DNA of 6,536 bases from Gracilibacteraceae bacterium. GTDB taxonomy: Bacteria; Bacillota; Desulfitobacteriia; Desulfitobacteriales; Syntrophobotulaceae. The notes beneath the pieces are model-generated. The model searched no databases. It had not been told where the DNA came from and saw only the letters and a program-made list of their open reading frames with translations. A program made the position numbers and the translations under genes. The DNA is taken from contig JAISQG010000005.1 of NCBI GenBank assembly GCA_031274335.1, positions 1 to 6,536 on the forward strand. The letters run 5' to 3'. Shown here piece after piece: positions 1 to 6,536 of the stretch. Position 1 is the stretch's first letter. Each line of letters starts with the position of its first letter.

Positions 1-2346
1 CGGGACGGAGCGCTCGCTCATCTGGAGCAAAATCTTTTCCGCTATCCGACGCGGGCTTTCGGCGGGCCGCCGCCGGCGGAAATCAGCCTGTGCTGCGCAG
101 CGGATCCGCGGCGGGAAGCGGAATGCGTCGCGAAGGCCATCATGCGTCTGGCGGAGGAAGAAAACCTTTCCTGGGAGCGGATAGCGGTGGCGACCAGAGA
201 TATGGAAACATATTCCCCCCTGTTGGAGCAGGAATTTACCCGCCGAGGCATACCATTTTTCACGGATCATAAGCGCGGCATGACAGGACATCCGCTCGCG
301 TCTCTTACGCTCGCCCTGCTGGAGCTGGCTCGCGCCCCGTGGCAGGAGGAGGCGCTGTTTGCCGCCGTTAAAACGGGGTTTTTTCCGATAAAAGACGAAG
401 AGGCGGATCTGCTGGAAAACCATTGCCTGGCGCAGGGCGTAGAGCCGTGGCGCTGGGCCGCCGCTTCCTGGCCTGGGCTACCGCCGGCGCTTCTGCCTGC
501 GGCGCAGGAGATCCAGGCGCTGCTCGACCCGTTTCTGGCCCGCGTGAGCGACGCCGGGCGCGGGGAAGGGCAATACGGCGTGACGGAGCTGTCCGGCGCG
601 CTTTATGACTGCCTGGAGAGGCTGCGGGTGCCGCAAACCTTGGCGGCCTGGATGAAAAGCCTCTCCTCCAACGACATTTACGCCCAATTGCATGCTCAGG
701 TTTGGCAGGAATCCGTGCGCCTCCTGGATGAACTGGCCGGCATCCTCGGCGGGGCAACGGCACCGCTCACGGAATACGCGGCCACGCTCCGGGCCGGGCT
801 GGCCGCCGTCAGCATCGGGGTTGTGCCGCCGCGCCGGCACGAGGTGCAGATCGGCAGTCTGGAACGTTCGCGCCTGCCGCGGGTGGAAGCGCTGTTTTTG
901 CTCGGGGCGAGCGAGGGAGCACTGCCGCCCAGGCAAGCGGATGATTCCTTCATCGACGGACGGGACAGGCTGGCGCTGTACGAGGCCGGCCTCTCGTTTA
1001 TGCCGGGGACGCGGGACAGTTATTTCGAAGAAATGTTTTTCATTTACAATGTTTTAAGCAAATCCGGCTCGCGTATCTATATCACGCGGCCGCTCGGTGA
1101 CGGGGCGGGCGGGGAAAAAATGCCCTCTTTTCTCCTGTCCCGCATGAAGCAGCTGTTTCCGGGTTTGCGCGAAAGCTTTGCCGGCCGGGAAAAAAGTCCG
1201 GCAACGGCCAGAGGCTGGAATATCCCGGAAGTAAGCCGCTTGGACGCGGCCACCCGGCATACGCTGCACGGAGAATGGATGCAGGTGAGCGTCACGGAGC
1301 TGGAACGTTATGCCGCCTGCCCGTTTGGATATTTTGCCCAAAATTGCCTTAAGTTAAAGGAGCGCCCGAAGGCGGAGGCCGGCAGCCCGGAGGCTGGGCA
1401 GCTCTATCATCACGCGCTCTGCGATTTTGGCCGCGAACTGACGGAAACCGCCGTGCGTGGGAGGAGCGTTGACGCGGATTGGTGCGCCGCCAAAATGGAC
1501 GCCCTGTTCAGACAAGTGGTGGCTCATCCGCGCTACCAGGCTTTCCGGCGCGACAGCCGCAGCCTGCGCCGGGCGGAGCGGATACGGCAGATTTTGGTCT
1601 ATGTGGCGGGACTGCTTGGCGAACATGTCCGCAACGGGGCGTTTTTGCCCTGGGCGTTTGAAAAGGACTTCGGTTCGGACGCTGCCTGGCCGCCCATCGT
1701 GGCGGAAAAAGCGGGTGAGCCGGCGGACGGGCGCTTCGGCGTCGGCGGCCGGATAGACCGGATTGATCTGGCGCGCAGCGGCTCGGACAATTATCTTCGC
1801 GTGATTGATTACAAATCCTCTCCGACCGATTTTTCCTTGGAACGCTTTTATCACGGCCTGAGCCTGCAGCTACCTCTGTATCTGGAAGCCGCTCGGCGCT
1901 TCGCGCTGGACGGCAATGTCAAGCCGGCGGGGTTTCTCTATTTTCCGGTGCGGGAACCGGAAATATCGGCCTCCTGCCCACTAACGCCGGAGGAGGCGGG
2001 CCGGCGCAAGAAGCAAGACGCGCCCGCGCGCGGGCTGCTGCTGGATAAATCCGTCCGGCCCTATGAGACGGAATTTCACACATCGCCGATGGTGAGCGCC
2101 AAGCGGATGGAGGCGCTGCGCCGGCATCTGCAGCGATTGCTTTTGAGCGGCGGGGAGCGCCTGCTGGCCGGGGACGTGCGAATCAGGCCGTACAAACTGC
2201 GGGATAGCACGGCCTGCCAATGGTGCCGTTTTGGCGGCGTATGCCATTTTGACGCCGGTTTGCCGGAATACGATTACAACCGGCTCAAGGAAATGGCACC
2301 GGCGGATATATGGACGCAATGGGAGACACGCAGCGAAGATGATTAA
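1..2346 (+). CDS. addB: AddB, ATP-dependent helicase/nuclease subunit B (5' end outside window)
   Basis: This is the nuclease/scaffold subunit of the AddAB complex, which resects double-strand DNA breaks for RecA-dependent repair. The frame is open from base 1, so 781 residues are visible of a family near 1,150; the N-terminal Walker A region is missing. Residues below count from base 1. The helicase-like part includes the stretch near 281-312 (IGSLERSR, then LGASEGALPP). The RecB-type nuclease domain shows GGRIDRID (582-589), the catalytic DYK (603-605) and a QxxxY motif (Q623-Y627), so it looks active. Four cysteines fit the AddB 4Fe-4S cluster: C440 in YAACPF, and C739, C742, C748 in a C-x2-C-x5-C pattern near the C-terminus. 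These features match B. subtilis AddB rather than RexB, which lacks a cluster in some lineages. No addA follows; it may lie upstream. No clear terminator follows the stop codon. Confidence 0.95.
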   Translation, partial: RDGALAHLEQNLFRYPTRAFGGPPPAEISLCCAADPRREAECVAKAIMRLAEEENLSWERIAVATRDMETYSPLLEQEFTRRGIPFFTDHKRGMTGHPLASLTLALLELARAPWQEEALFAAVKTGFFPIKDEEADLLENHCLAQGVEPWRWAAASWPGLPPALLPAAQEIQALLDPFLARVSDAGRGEGQYGVTELSGALYDCLERLRVPQTLAAWMKSLSSNDIYAQLHAQVWQESVRLLDELAGILGGATAPLTEYAATLRAGLAAVSIGVVPPRRHEVQIGSLERSRLPRVEALFLLGASEGALPPRQADDSFIDGRDRLALYEAGLSFMPGTRDSYFEEMFFIYNVLSKSGSRIYITRPLGDGAGGEKMPSFLLSRMKQLFPGLRESFAGREKSPATARGWNIPEVSRLDAATRHTLHGEWMQVSVTELERYAACPFGYFAQNCLKLKERPKAEAGSPEAGQLYHHALCDFGRELTETAVRGRSVDADWCAAKMDALFRQVVAHPRYQAFRRDSRSLRRAERIRQILVYVAGLLGEHVRNGAFLPWAFEKDFGSDAAWPPIVAEKAGEPADGRFGVGGRIDRIDLARSGSDNYLRVIDYKSSPTDFSLERFYHGLSLQLPLYLEAARRFALDGNVKPAGFLYFPVREPEISASCPLTPEEAGRRKKQDAPARGLLLDKSVRPYETEFHTSPMVSAKRMEALRRHLQRLLLSGGERLLAGDVRIRPYKLRDSTACQWCRFGGVCHFDAGLPEYDYNRLKEMAPADIWTQWETRSEDD

Positions 2347-2350
2347 GCCC

Positions 2351-2379
2351 TTTACAAAATTGATTCCATGCTTTATAAT
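2351..2379 (+). promoter_or_regulatory. Predicted sigma-A promoter for rpsO
   Basis: A TTTACA -35 box (2351-2356, five of six consensus bases) is followed by a 17-base spacer and a perfect TATAAT -10 box (2374-2379). Transcription would start near 2386, giving a leader of about 80 bases before the rpsO start. It sits five bases after the addB stop codon, in a locally AT-rich patch within GC-rich sequence. This implies that rpsO is transcribed independently of addB. It is a prediction from the sequence pattern only. Confidence 0.8.
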
Positions 2380-2385
2380 TATGCG

Positions 2386-2460
2386 TGGAACCTCCGGCTC
2401 GGCCGGTCGAATCTCCGGCGTCCGGCTTGGCGGCAGGTCTAAATCAATTTATGCGGAGGG
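2386..2460 (+). promoter_or_regulatory. Structured rpsO mRNA leader with anti-Shine-Dalgarno sequences
   Basis: The leader holds CCTCCG (2391-2396), the exact reverse complement of CGGAGG (2454-2459) in the rpsO ribosome binding site, and a second five-base match, CTCCG (2413-2417). TCCGGC occurs three times (2393, 2414, 2421), and a single GCCGG (2402-2406) can pair with any copy; pairing with the first gives a tight five-base-pair hairpin with a three-base loop. These pairings compete with the anti-Shine-Dalgarno pairings. Autogenous repression by S15 binding its own leader is known in several bacteria with unrelated leader structures, so such control is plausible here. That is inference; no known S15 leader class was recognised, and GC-rich sequence produces such complements easily. 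Confidence 0.4.
2455..2460 (+). promoter_or_regulatory. rpsO ribosome binding site, which decides the start
   Basis: GGAGGG lies six bases before the ATG at 2467. An in-frame ATG at 2461 directly abuts the site with no spacer and would be a poor start. The choice of 2467 also gives a protein that aligns end to end with other S15 proteins. Confidence 0.85.
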
Positions 2461-2466
2461 ATGCAA

Positions 2467-2733
2467 ATGTTGAACGCGGAAAAGAAAAAGGAAATCATCG
2501 TAAAATTTCAGCAGCACGAAGGGGACACAGGTTCGCCGGAAGTACAGATTGCCATACTGACGGCGCGGATTCTTGAGCTCACGGAGCATTTCAAAATTCA
2601 CAAAAAAGATCATCACTCGCGCCGCGGCCTTTTGAAGCTGGTCGGGCAGAGACGCGCCCTGCTCAATTACCTGATGAAGAACGATTTTAATCGTTACCGG
2701 AAAATAGTTCAGGATCTGGGGCTGAGAAGATAG
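2467..2733 (+). CDS. rpsO: 30S ribosomal protein S15
   Basis: S15 is a primary-binding protein of the small subunit. It binds the three-way junction of the central domain of 16S rRNA and nucleates platform assembly. The protein has 88 residues, the usual length. It carries the family signature DTGSPEVQ (20-27) and [11 protein letters not shown] (46-56), and ends in LGLRR. Residues known from other S15 proteins to contact rRNA are all present: T21, G22, Q27 and R34 plus Y68 at the junction, and H41, D48 and S51 at the GU/GC site. The start at 2467 is preferred over the in-frame ATG at 2461 because of ribosome-binding-site spacing. It has its own upstream promoter and is followed by a terminator-like hairpin before pnp, so pnp may be reached by partial readthrough. 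Confidence 0.98.
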   Translation: MLNAEKKKEIIVKFQQHEGDTGSPEVQIAILTARILELTEHFKIHKKDHHSRRGLLKLVGQRRALLNYLMKNDFNRYRKIVQDLGLRR

Positions 2734-2761
2734 GTTCCAAAGCGGGCGGCGCATCGGGGGC

Positions 2762-2785
2762 GAAAAGCCTTCGGTGTGCTTTTTT
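2762..2785 (+). terminator. Possible intrinsic terminator or attenuator between rpsO and pnp
   Basis: The segment GAAAAGC (2762-2768) pairs with GCTTTTT (2778-2784, one GU pair), and six T residues run from 2780 to 2785. The nine-base loop contains C-TTCG-G, which could add a further pair. The stem is short and A/U-rich on its outer side, so termination may be partial, as suits a site between two commonly co-transcribed genes. A competing hairpin exists: GGGGGC (2756-2761) with GCCTTC (2767-2772, two GU pairs) around a GAAAA loop would disrupt the terminator stem. Confidence 0.5.
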
Positions 2786-2818
2786 ATGCGCGGCGGCAGG
2801 AATACTTGCCGCGTGTGT
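2786..2818 (+). promoter_or_regulatory. Strong stem-loop in the pnp leader
   Basis: GCGGCAGG (2793-2800) pairs with CTTGCCGC (2805-2812) over eight base pairs with one GU wobble, closing an AATA tetraloop. Past a bulged G at 2792 the helix can extend by six more pairs rich in GU wobbles, out to 2786 and 2818. There is no T-run after it, so it is not a terminator. In E. coli a leader stem-loop cut by RNase III is the target of PNPase autoregulation; this hairpin is in a comparable place, about 54 bases before pnp. A similar role is only inference. It could also be a 3' end stabiliser of rpsO transcripts. Confidence 0.5.
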
Positions 2819-2860
2819 CGAAAACTAAACGGATTGATAATGATTATGGCAGGAAAAATT

Positions 2861-2867
2861 AAGGAGG
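2861..2867 (+). promoter_or_regulatory. pnp ribosome binding site
   Basis: AAGGAGG is a full-strength Shine-Dalgarno sequence. It is four bases before the ATG at 2872, which is short, and seven bases before the next codon, GTG at 2875. Either codon could start translation; the products would differ by one residue. ATG is kept as the annotated start. Confidence 0.8.
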
Positions 2868-2871
2868 ATTC

Positions 2872-5004
2872 ATGGTGACGCATAAAATTATTAAGCGTTC
2901 GATTGATATCGGCGGGCGCGGCTTGAGCCTGGAGACGGGGCGGATCGGGCGCCAGGCCGGCGGCGCGGTTTTGCTGCGCTACGAAGATACGGTCGTGGCC
3001 GCTTTCGCGACTGGCAGCGCCAAACCGCGGGAGGGAATAGATTTTTTTCCGCTGACTGTGGATGTGGAAGAAAGATTTTACGCCGTGGGCAAAATTCCCG
3101 GCGGCTTCATCAAACGTGAAGGGCGGCCGAGCGAGCGCTCTATCCTGAACGCGCGTCTGATAGACCGGCCGGTGCGCCCGCTGTTTCCGGCTGGCTACCG
3201 CAATGACGTACAGGTCGTCGCGATGATTATGTCTGTCGATCAGGACTGTCCGACGGATGTGTCGGCCATCAACGCGGCTTCGGCGGCTCTGACGCTTTCG
3301 GACATCCCTTTTGAAGGGCCGATAGGCGCGGTGATTGTCGGCTATGACGGAGCGAATTTCATCATCAACCCGACCGTGGAACAAGCGGAGACAAGCTTGT
3401 TGCACCTGACTGTCTGCGGCACGGCGGACGCGGTCATGATGGTTGAGGCCGGAGCGCGGGAAGTGCCGGAAGAAGTCATACTAGAAGCCATTTTTTTCGG
3501 TCATGCGGAAGTCAGGCGCATAGTGGCCTTTATTAACGATATGCGGACCGACGCCCTCGCGGTCGGTCTGGCCAAGCCGAAAATCGAAGTCGAGTTCGCG
3601 GGTTATGACGCGGATCTAACAGAGCGGATTCGCGCGCTGGCATGGGAAAAAATGGATCGGGCCGTGCGCGTCGAGGAAAAAAAGGCGCGCGAGTCGGCTG
3701 TGAACGCCGTGAAAGAAGAAACGCTGGCGGCACTGGGGATCGAAGCTGAGGACGCGGACAAAAAGAAGGAAGCGGAGCATATCCTGGAAGATATTGTGCA
3801 TAAAATCGTGCGCCGGCTTATTTCCGTGGAACATATCCGCCCGGACGGGCGCGCGCTGGACGAAGTGCGCCCGCTGGAAATTGAGGCCGGCGTCCTGCCG
3901 CGCGCGCATGGCAGCGGATTATTCACGCGCGGGCAGACGCAGGTTCTGACCGTGGCCACGCTCGGAGCGTCCAGTGACGAACAAATCATTGACGGGCTGG
4001 GGTTGGAGGAATCCAAACGCTATATGCACCATTATAATTTTCCGCCGTTCAGCGTCGGCGAAACGCGCCCGATGCGCGGGCCGGGCCGGCGCGAAATCGG
4101 ACACGGCCACCTGGCCGAGCGGGCGCTGCTCCCTGTTTTGCCGGATGAGACCCAATTTCCCTACACGCTCCGTCTCGTTTCCGAAGTGCTGGAATCAAAC
4201 GGCTCAAGTTCCATGGCCTCCGTCTGCGGCAGCACTATTGCGCTCATGGATGCCGGGGCGCCGATCAAAGCGCCGGTTGCGGGCATCGCTATGGGGCTGA
4301 TCAAGGAAGAAGGGCAAATCGCCATCCTCACGGATATTCAAGGACTGGAAGATCACGACGGCGACATGGATTTCAAGGTGGCGGGAACGGCCGCCGGCGT
4401 GACGGCCTTACAGATGGACATCAAAATCAAGGGTGTGGACAGGGAGGTTCTGAGCCGGGCTCTGGAGCAGGCCAAAAAGGGACGGATGTTCATTCTGGAA
4501 CACATGCTGGCTGTGCTGCCCCAGAGCCGGGGCGAGCTTTCGCCTTATGCTCCGCGCATCATCACGATGATGATTCATCCGGACAAAATCCGGGACGTTA
4601 TCGGTTCCGGCGGCAAAATCATCAAAAAAATCGTGGAGGAAACAGGCGCCAAAATTGACATCGAAGACGACGGACGCGTGTTTATCGCGGCCATTGACGG
4701 GGCGGCCGGGGAAAAAGCGATGAAAATCATCGAGGCGCTGACCCAGGAACCGGAAGTCGGCCGGATTTATAAAGGCAAAGTCGTGCGCATCATGGAATTC
4801 GGCGCTTTCGTCGAGATCATCCCCGGCGTTATGGGTTCGTCCGGCAAGGACGGACTGGTTCATATATCGGAACTTGACGTCGGCCGCGTAGCCAAAGTGG
4901 AAGATGTGGTGCGCCTGGGCGATGAGGTAATGGTCAAGGCTATCGGCATCGACAAACAAGGCCGCCTGAAATTGTCCCGCCGCGAAGCGCTGAGCGCAAG
5001 GTAG
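2872..5004 (+). CDS. pnp: Polyribonucleotide nucleotidyltransferase (PNPase)
   Basis: PNPase degrades RNA 3' to 5' by phosphorolysis, releasing nucleoside diphosphates, and can add tails in reverse; it forms a trimeric ring in the cytoplasm. The 710 residues show the full order: a first RNase PH domain (roughly 10-215, with [17 protein letters not shown] and IKREGRPSE), a helical linker (about 220-310, lysine/glutamate-rich), a catalytic RNase PH domain (about 315-545), a KH domain and an S1 domain. The predicted catalytic residues are D494, D500 and K502 in [17 protein letters not shown] follows the usual phosphate/RNA-binding loop. The KH loop is GSGGK (578-582). The S1 domain begins near 630 and has about five extra residues (VMGSS, 653-657) between EIIPG and GKDGLVHIS. 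The gene lies after rpsO, the usual partner, and the peptidase gene follows five bases after its stop. Confidence 0.98.
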   Translation: MVTHKIIKRSIDIGGRGLSLETGRIGRQAGGAVLLRYEDTVVAAFATGSAKPREGIDFFPLTVDVEERFYAVGKIPGGFIKREGRPSERSILNARLIDRPVRPLFPAGYRNDVQVVAMIMSVDQDCPTDVSAINAASAALTLSDIPFEGPIGAVIVGYDGANFIINPTVEQAETSLLHLTVCGTADAVMMVEAGAREVPEEVILEAIFFGHAEVRRIVAFINDMRTDALAVGLAKPKIEVEFAGYDADLTERIRALAWEKMDRAVRVEEKKARESAVNAVKEETLAALGIEAEDADKKKEAEHILEDIVHKIVRRLISVEHIRPDGRALDEVRPLEIEAGVLPRAHGSGLFTRGQTQVLTVATLGASSDEQIIDGLGLEESKRYMHHYNFPPFSVGETRPMRGPGRREIGHGHLAERALLPVLPDETQFPYTLRLVSEVLESNGSSSMASVCGSTIALMDAGAPIKAPVAGIAMGLIKEEGQIAILTDIQGLEDHDGDMDFKVAGTAAGVTALQMDIKIKGVDREVLSRALEQAKKGRMFILEHMLAVLPQSRGELSPYAPRIITMMIHPDKIRDVIGSGGKIIKKIVEETGAKIDIEDDGRVFIAAIDGAAGEKAMKIIEALTQEPEVGRIYKGKVVRIMEFGAFVEIIPGVMGSSGKDGLVHISELDVGRVAKVEDVVRLGDEVMVKAIGIDKQGRLKLSRREALSAR

Positions 5005-5009
5005 CAGGC

Positions 5010-6272
5010 ATGAGTCAAAAATTTGTTTTGCCGAACGGGGTGCGGGTTGTATACGAAGAACTGCCGCATGTCCGTTCCGTGGCCGTCGGCATCTGGGTGG
5101 GCGCGGGTTCGCGCCACGAGCAGGCAAAAAACGGGGGCGTTTCGCATTTTATTGAACACATGCTGTTCAAGGGGACGGAAAACCGCACGGCCCGCCAGAT
5201 AGCCGAGGAACTGGATGCGGTCGGTGGTCAGCTTAACGCCTTCACAGGCCGAGAATACACCTGTTTTTACGCCAGGGTGCTGGATGAAGACACAGAAGCC
5301 GCCGTCGGCGTGCTGACGGACATGTTTTTTCATTCGCTGTTCGATCCAGGCGAGATCGAAAAAGAAAAACGCGTCGTGGCCGAAGAAATAAAAATGTGTG
5401 AGGATACGCCCGACGACCGGATTCTTGATCTTTTTACCGAAAATTTATGGGACGGGCACGCGATCGGCCGCTCGATACTCGGCAGCGCCAAGTCGCTGGC
5501 CGGGCTGAACAGAAAACAAATACTGGAATATATGGATATATTTTACACTCCGGATAGGGTAGTAATCGCCGTGGCGGGCAAATTCCGCCAACGGGAATTA
5601 TTGGAGATGCTCGCGCCTTTTGCCGCCTGGAACCGGCCCGCCGCGCCGGCCGAGACAAGCTGCCCGGAGGCCGGCAGTCCCCGTCGCAGCTACAGCAAAG
5701 ACATCGAGCAACTGCATATCGTCATCGGCGTGCCGGGCTTGCCGGTCGGGCACGAGGATATTTATACCTTACAGATCATCAATAATCTGCTGGGCGTGGG
5801 GATGAGTTCCAGCCTGTTCCAGGAAATCAGGGAGCAGCGCGGACTCGTTTATGATGTGCATTCATTTCTCGGCGCCTACCGGGACACGGGGCTTTTCGGC
5901 ATTTACGCCGGAGCGGCGCCGGAAAAAGGCGAAGAAGTGATTCGCGCTGTTTTGGCTGAGGTGGAAAAACTGAAACAGGAAGGCGTGAGTGAGGATAAAC
6001 TGGCGCGAACCGTCGCGCAAATCAAAGGCTCCATGTATCTCGGACTGGAGTCTGTGAGCAGCGTGATGAACAGATTGGGCAAAATGGAACTGGATTTGGG
6101 CAGAGTCAAGACGACGGAGGAAGTGGCGGCTGAATTGCAGAAAGTAACGCCGGCCGACGTGAGCCGGGTGCTGGCTGATCTGTGGCAAACGGACAAAATC
6201 AGCGCCGTTACGCTGGGGCGCAAAACATTTCGCGCTGATTTGCGCCGTTTGATCGCGGAAGAAACAGCGTGA
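5010..6272 (+). CDS. M16 family zinc metallopeptidase (processing-peptidase-like)
   Basis: This 420-residue protein belongs to the pitrilysin/mitochondrial processing peptidase family, and its closest known relative by position is MlpA (YmxG) of B. subtilis. The inverted zinc motif HFIEH spans 46-50 (H46, E49 as catalytic base, H50), with a downstream glutamate ligand in VVAEEIKM (E125 or E126). The second M16 domain has the conserved R274 and Y281 in REQRGLVY, seven residues apart as in other M16 enzymes that bind substrate through this pair. Catalytic and substrate-binding halves are therefore both present in one chain, and it should be active, probably as a dimer. No signal peptide or membrane segment is seen, so it is likely cytoplasmic. 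The physiological substrate is unknown. It starts five bases after pnp with only a weak AGG upstream, which suggests translational coupling, and its stop overlaps dut. Confidence 0.95.
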   Translation: MSQKFVLPNGVRVVYEELPHVRSVAVGIWVGAGSRHEQAKNGGVSHFIEHMLFKGTENRTARQIAEELDAVGGQLNAFTGREYTCFYARVLDEDTEAAVGVLTDMFFHSLFDPGEIEKEKRVVAEEIKMCEDTPDDRILDLFTENLWDGHAIGRSILGSAKSLAGLNRKQILEYMDIFYTPDRVVIAVAGKFRQRELLEMLAPFAAWNRPAAPAETSCPEAGSPRRSYSKDIEQLHIVIGVPGLPVGHEDIYTLQIINNLLGVGMSSSLFQEIREQRGLVYDVHSFLGAYRDTGLFGIYAGAAPEKGEEVIRAVLAEVEKLKQEGVSEDKLARTVAQIKGSMYLGLESVSSVMNRLGKMELDLGRVKTTEEVAAELQKVTPADVSRVLADLWQTDKISAVTLGRKTFRADLRRLIAEETA

Positions 6273-6536
6273 TGGAGGCATTGCCGGTCAAGGTTCGAAA
6301 ACTGCGTCCGGAGGCGCGGATTCCCCTATACGCCACCGGCGGCGCGGCCGGCGCGGATCTTTTTGCCTGCCTGGACGAACCGCTGGTCATGGCGCCGGGG
6401 GCAAGAGCGCGGATTCCGACCGGCATAGCGCTGGAAATAACAGAAACGGGTTTCGCCGCCCTGGTTTTCGCCCGCAGCGGTCCGGCGCACAGGCAGGGAC
6501 TGGCCCTGACGAACGGTGTGGGCGTGGTGGACGAGG
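6272..6536 (+). CDS. dut: Deoxyuridine 5'-triphosphate nucleotidohydrolase (3' end outside window)
   Basis: dUTPase hydrolyses dUTP to dUMP and pyrophosphate, keeping uracil out of DNA and supplying dUMP for thymidylate synthesis; the family acts as a homotrimer. The visible 88 residues cover motif 1 (AGADL, 26-30), motif 2 (ARSG, 67-70) and the start of motif 3 (NGVGVVDE, 81-88, with the catalytic aspartate at D87). The family is usually about 145-150 residues, so roughly the last 60 are missing. Motif 2 reads RSGPA where RSGLA or RSGMA is common. The ATG overlaps the peptidase stop codon by one base (TGATG) and has only a weak ribosome binding site, which fits translational coupling. Confidence 0.95.
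   Translation, partial: MEALPVKVRKLRPEARIPLYATGGAAGADLFACLDEPLVMAPGARARIPTGIALEITETGFAALVFARSGPAHRQGLALTNGVGVVDE

Noticed and set aside
1354..1854. A 166-codon minus-strand open frame within addB.
   Set aside because: It is opposite the conserved AddB nuclease domain and shows no family resemblance.
2231..2576. Two short plus-strand open frames crossing the addB-rpsO gap (2231-2473 and 2385-2576).
   Set aside because: They overlap addB and rpsO out of frame, have no ribosome binding site of their own, and their composition looks like noncoding leader sequence.
2834..2862. A possible separate pnp promoter (TTGATA at 2834 or GATAAT at 2836).
   Set aside because: TTGATA has no acceptable -10 box at 16-18 bases, and GATAAT has no recognisable -35 box upstream; the AT-rich patch is better explained as the ribosome-binding region.
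2449..3405. A 318-codon minus-strand open frame opposite rpsO and the start of pnp.
   Set aside because: It lies wholly antisense to two highly conserved genes, its translation resembles no family I know and is rich in arginine and histidine as expected from a GC-rich shadow frame, and no ribosome binding site or promoter supports it.
4408..5127. A 239-codon minus-strand open frame opposite the 3' half of pnp and the start of the peptidase gene.
   Set aside because: It spans two coding regions in antisense with no recognisable domain; codon bias of the plus-strand genes explains the lack of stops.
1..6536. CRISPR arrays, insertion sequences, tRNA or rRNA genes, phage or defence genes.
   Set aside because: No regularly spaced repeats, transposase-like frames, terminal inverted repeats or tRNA-like cloverleaf sequences were seen; the window is nearly filled by conserved housekeeping genes.

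Overview
The window is an ordinary housekeeping stretch with all genes on the plus strand: the 3' part of addB, then rpsO, pnp, an M16 zinc peptidase gene, and the 5' part of dut. The proteins and gene order point to a Firmicutes bacterium. AddB is the Bacillus-type recombination nuclease with its iron-sulfur cysteines, and rpsO-pnp-M16-dut is a recurring Firmicutes neighbourhood. The GC-rich sequence and the lack of a polysaccharide deacetylase gene between pnp and the peptidase gene would fit a Negativicutes-like or clostridial lineage. That placement is inference and no sequence search was run.

Layout. Bases 1-2346 encode the last 781 residues of AddB, with the N-terminal nucleotide-binding part lying outside the window. 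A 120-base gap follows; it holds a near-consensus sigma-A promoter and a GC-rich leader with sequences complementary to the rpsO ribosome binding site. rpsO (2467-2733) encodes ribosomal protein S15. The 138-base gap before pnp contains a terminator-like hairpin with a six-T run, and right after it a strong stem-loop. pnp (2872-5004) encodes a complete polynucleotide phosphorylase. The M16 peptidase gene starts five bases after pnp, and dut overlaps the peptidase stop codon by one base, so pnp, the peptidase gene and dut look like one translationally coupled unit.

Function. S15 is a small-subunit assembly protein and PNPase is a 3'-5' RNA-degrading phosphorolytic enzyme; in many bacteria their genes are co-transcribed and controlled by leader structures. 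The peptidase and dUTPase have no obvious mechanistic link to them beyond conserved order. AddB belongs to double-strand break repair and appears to be a separate unit, since rpsO has its own promoter.

I see no mobile element, CRISPR array, tRNA, rRNA or defence system, and no evidence for a new system. The most interesting material is in the two intergenic regions, where alternative RNA pairings could regulate rpsO and pnp.
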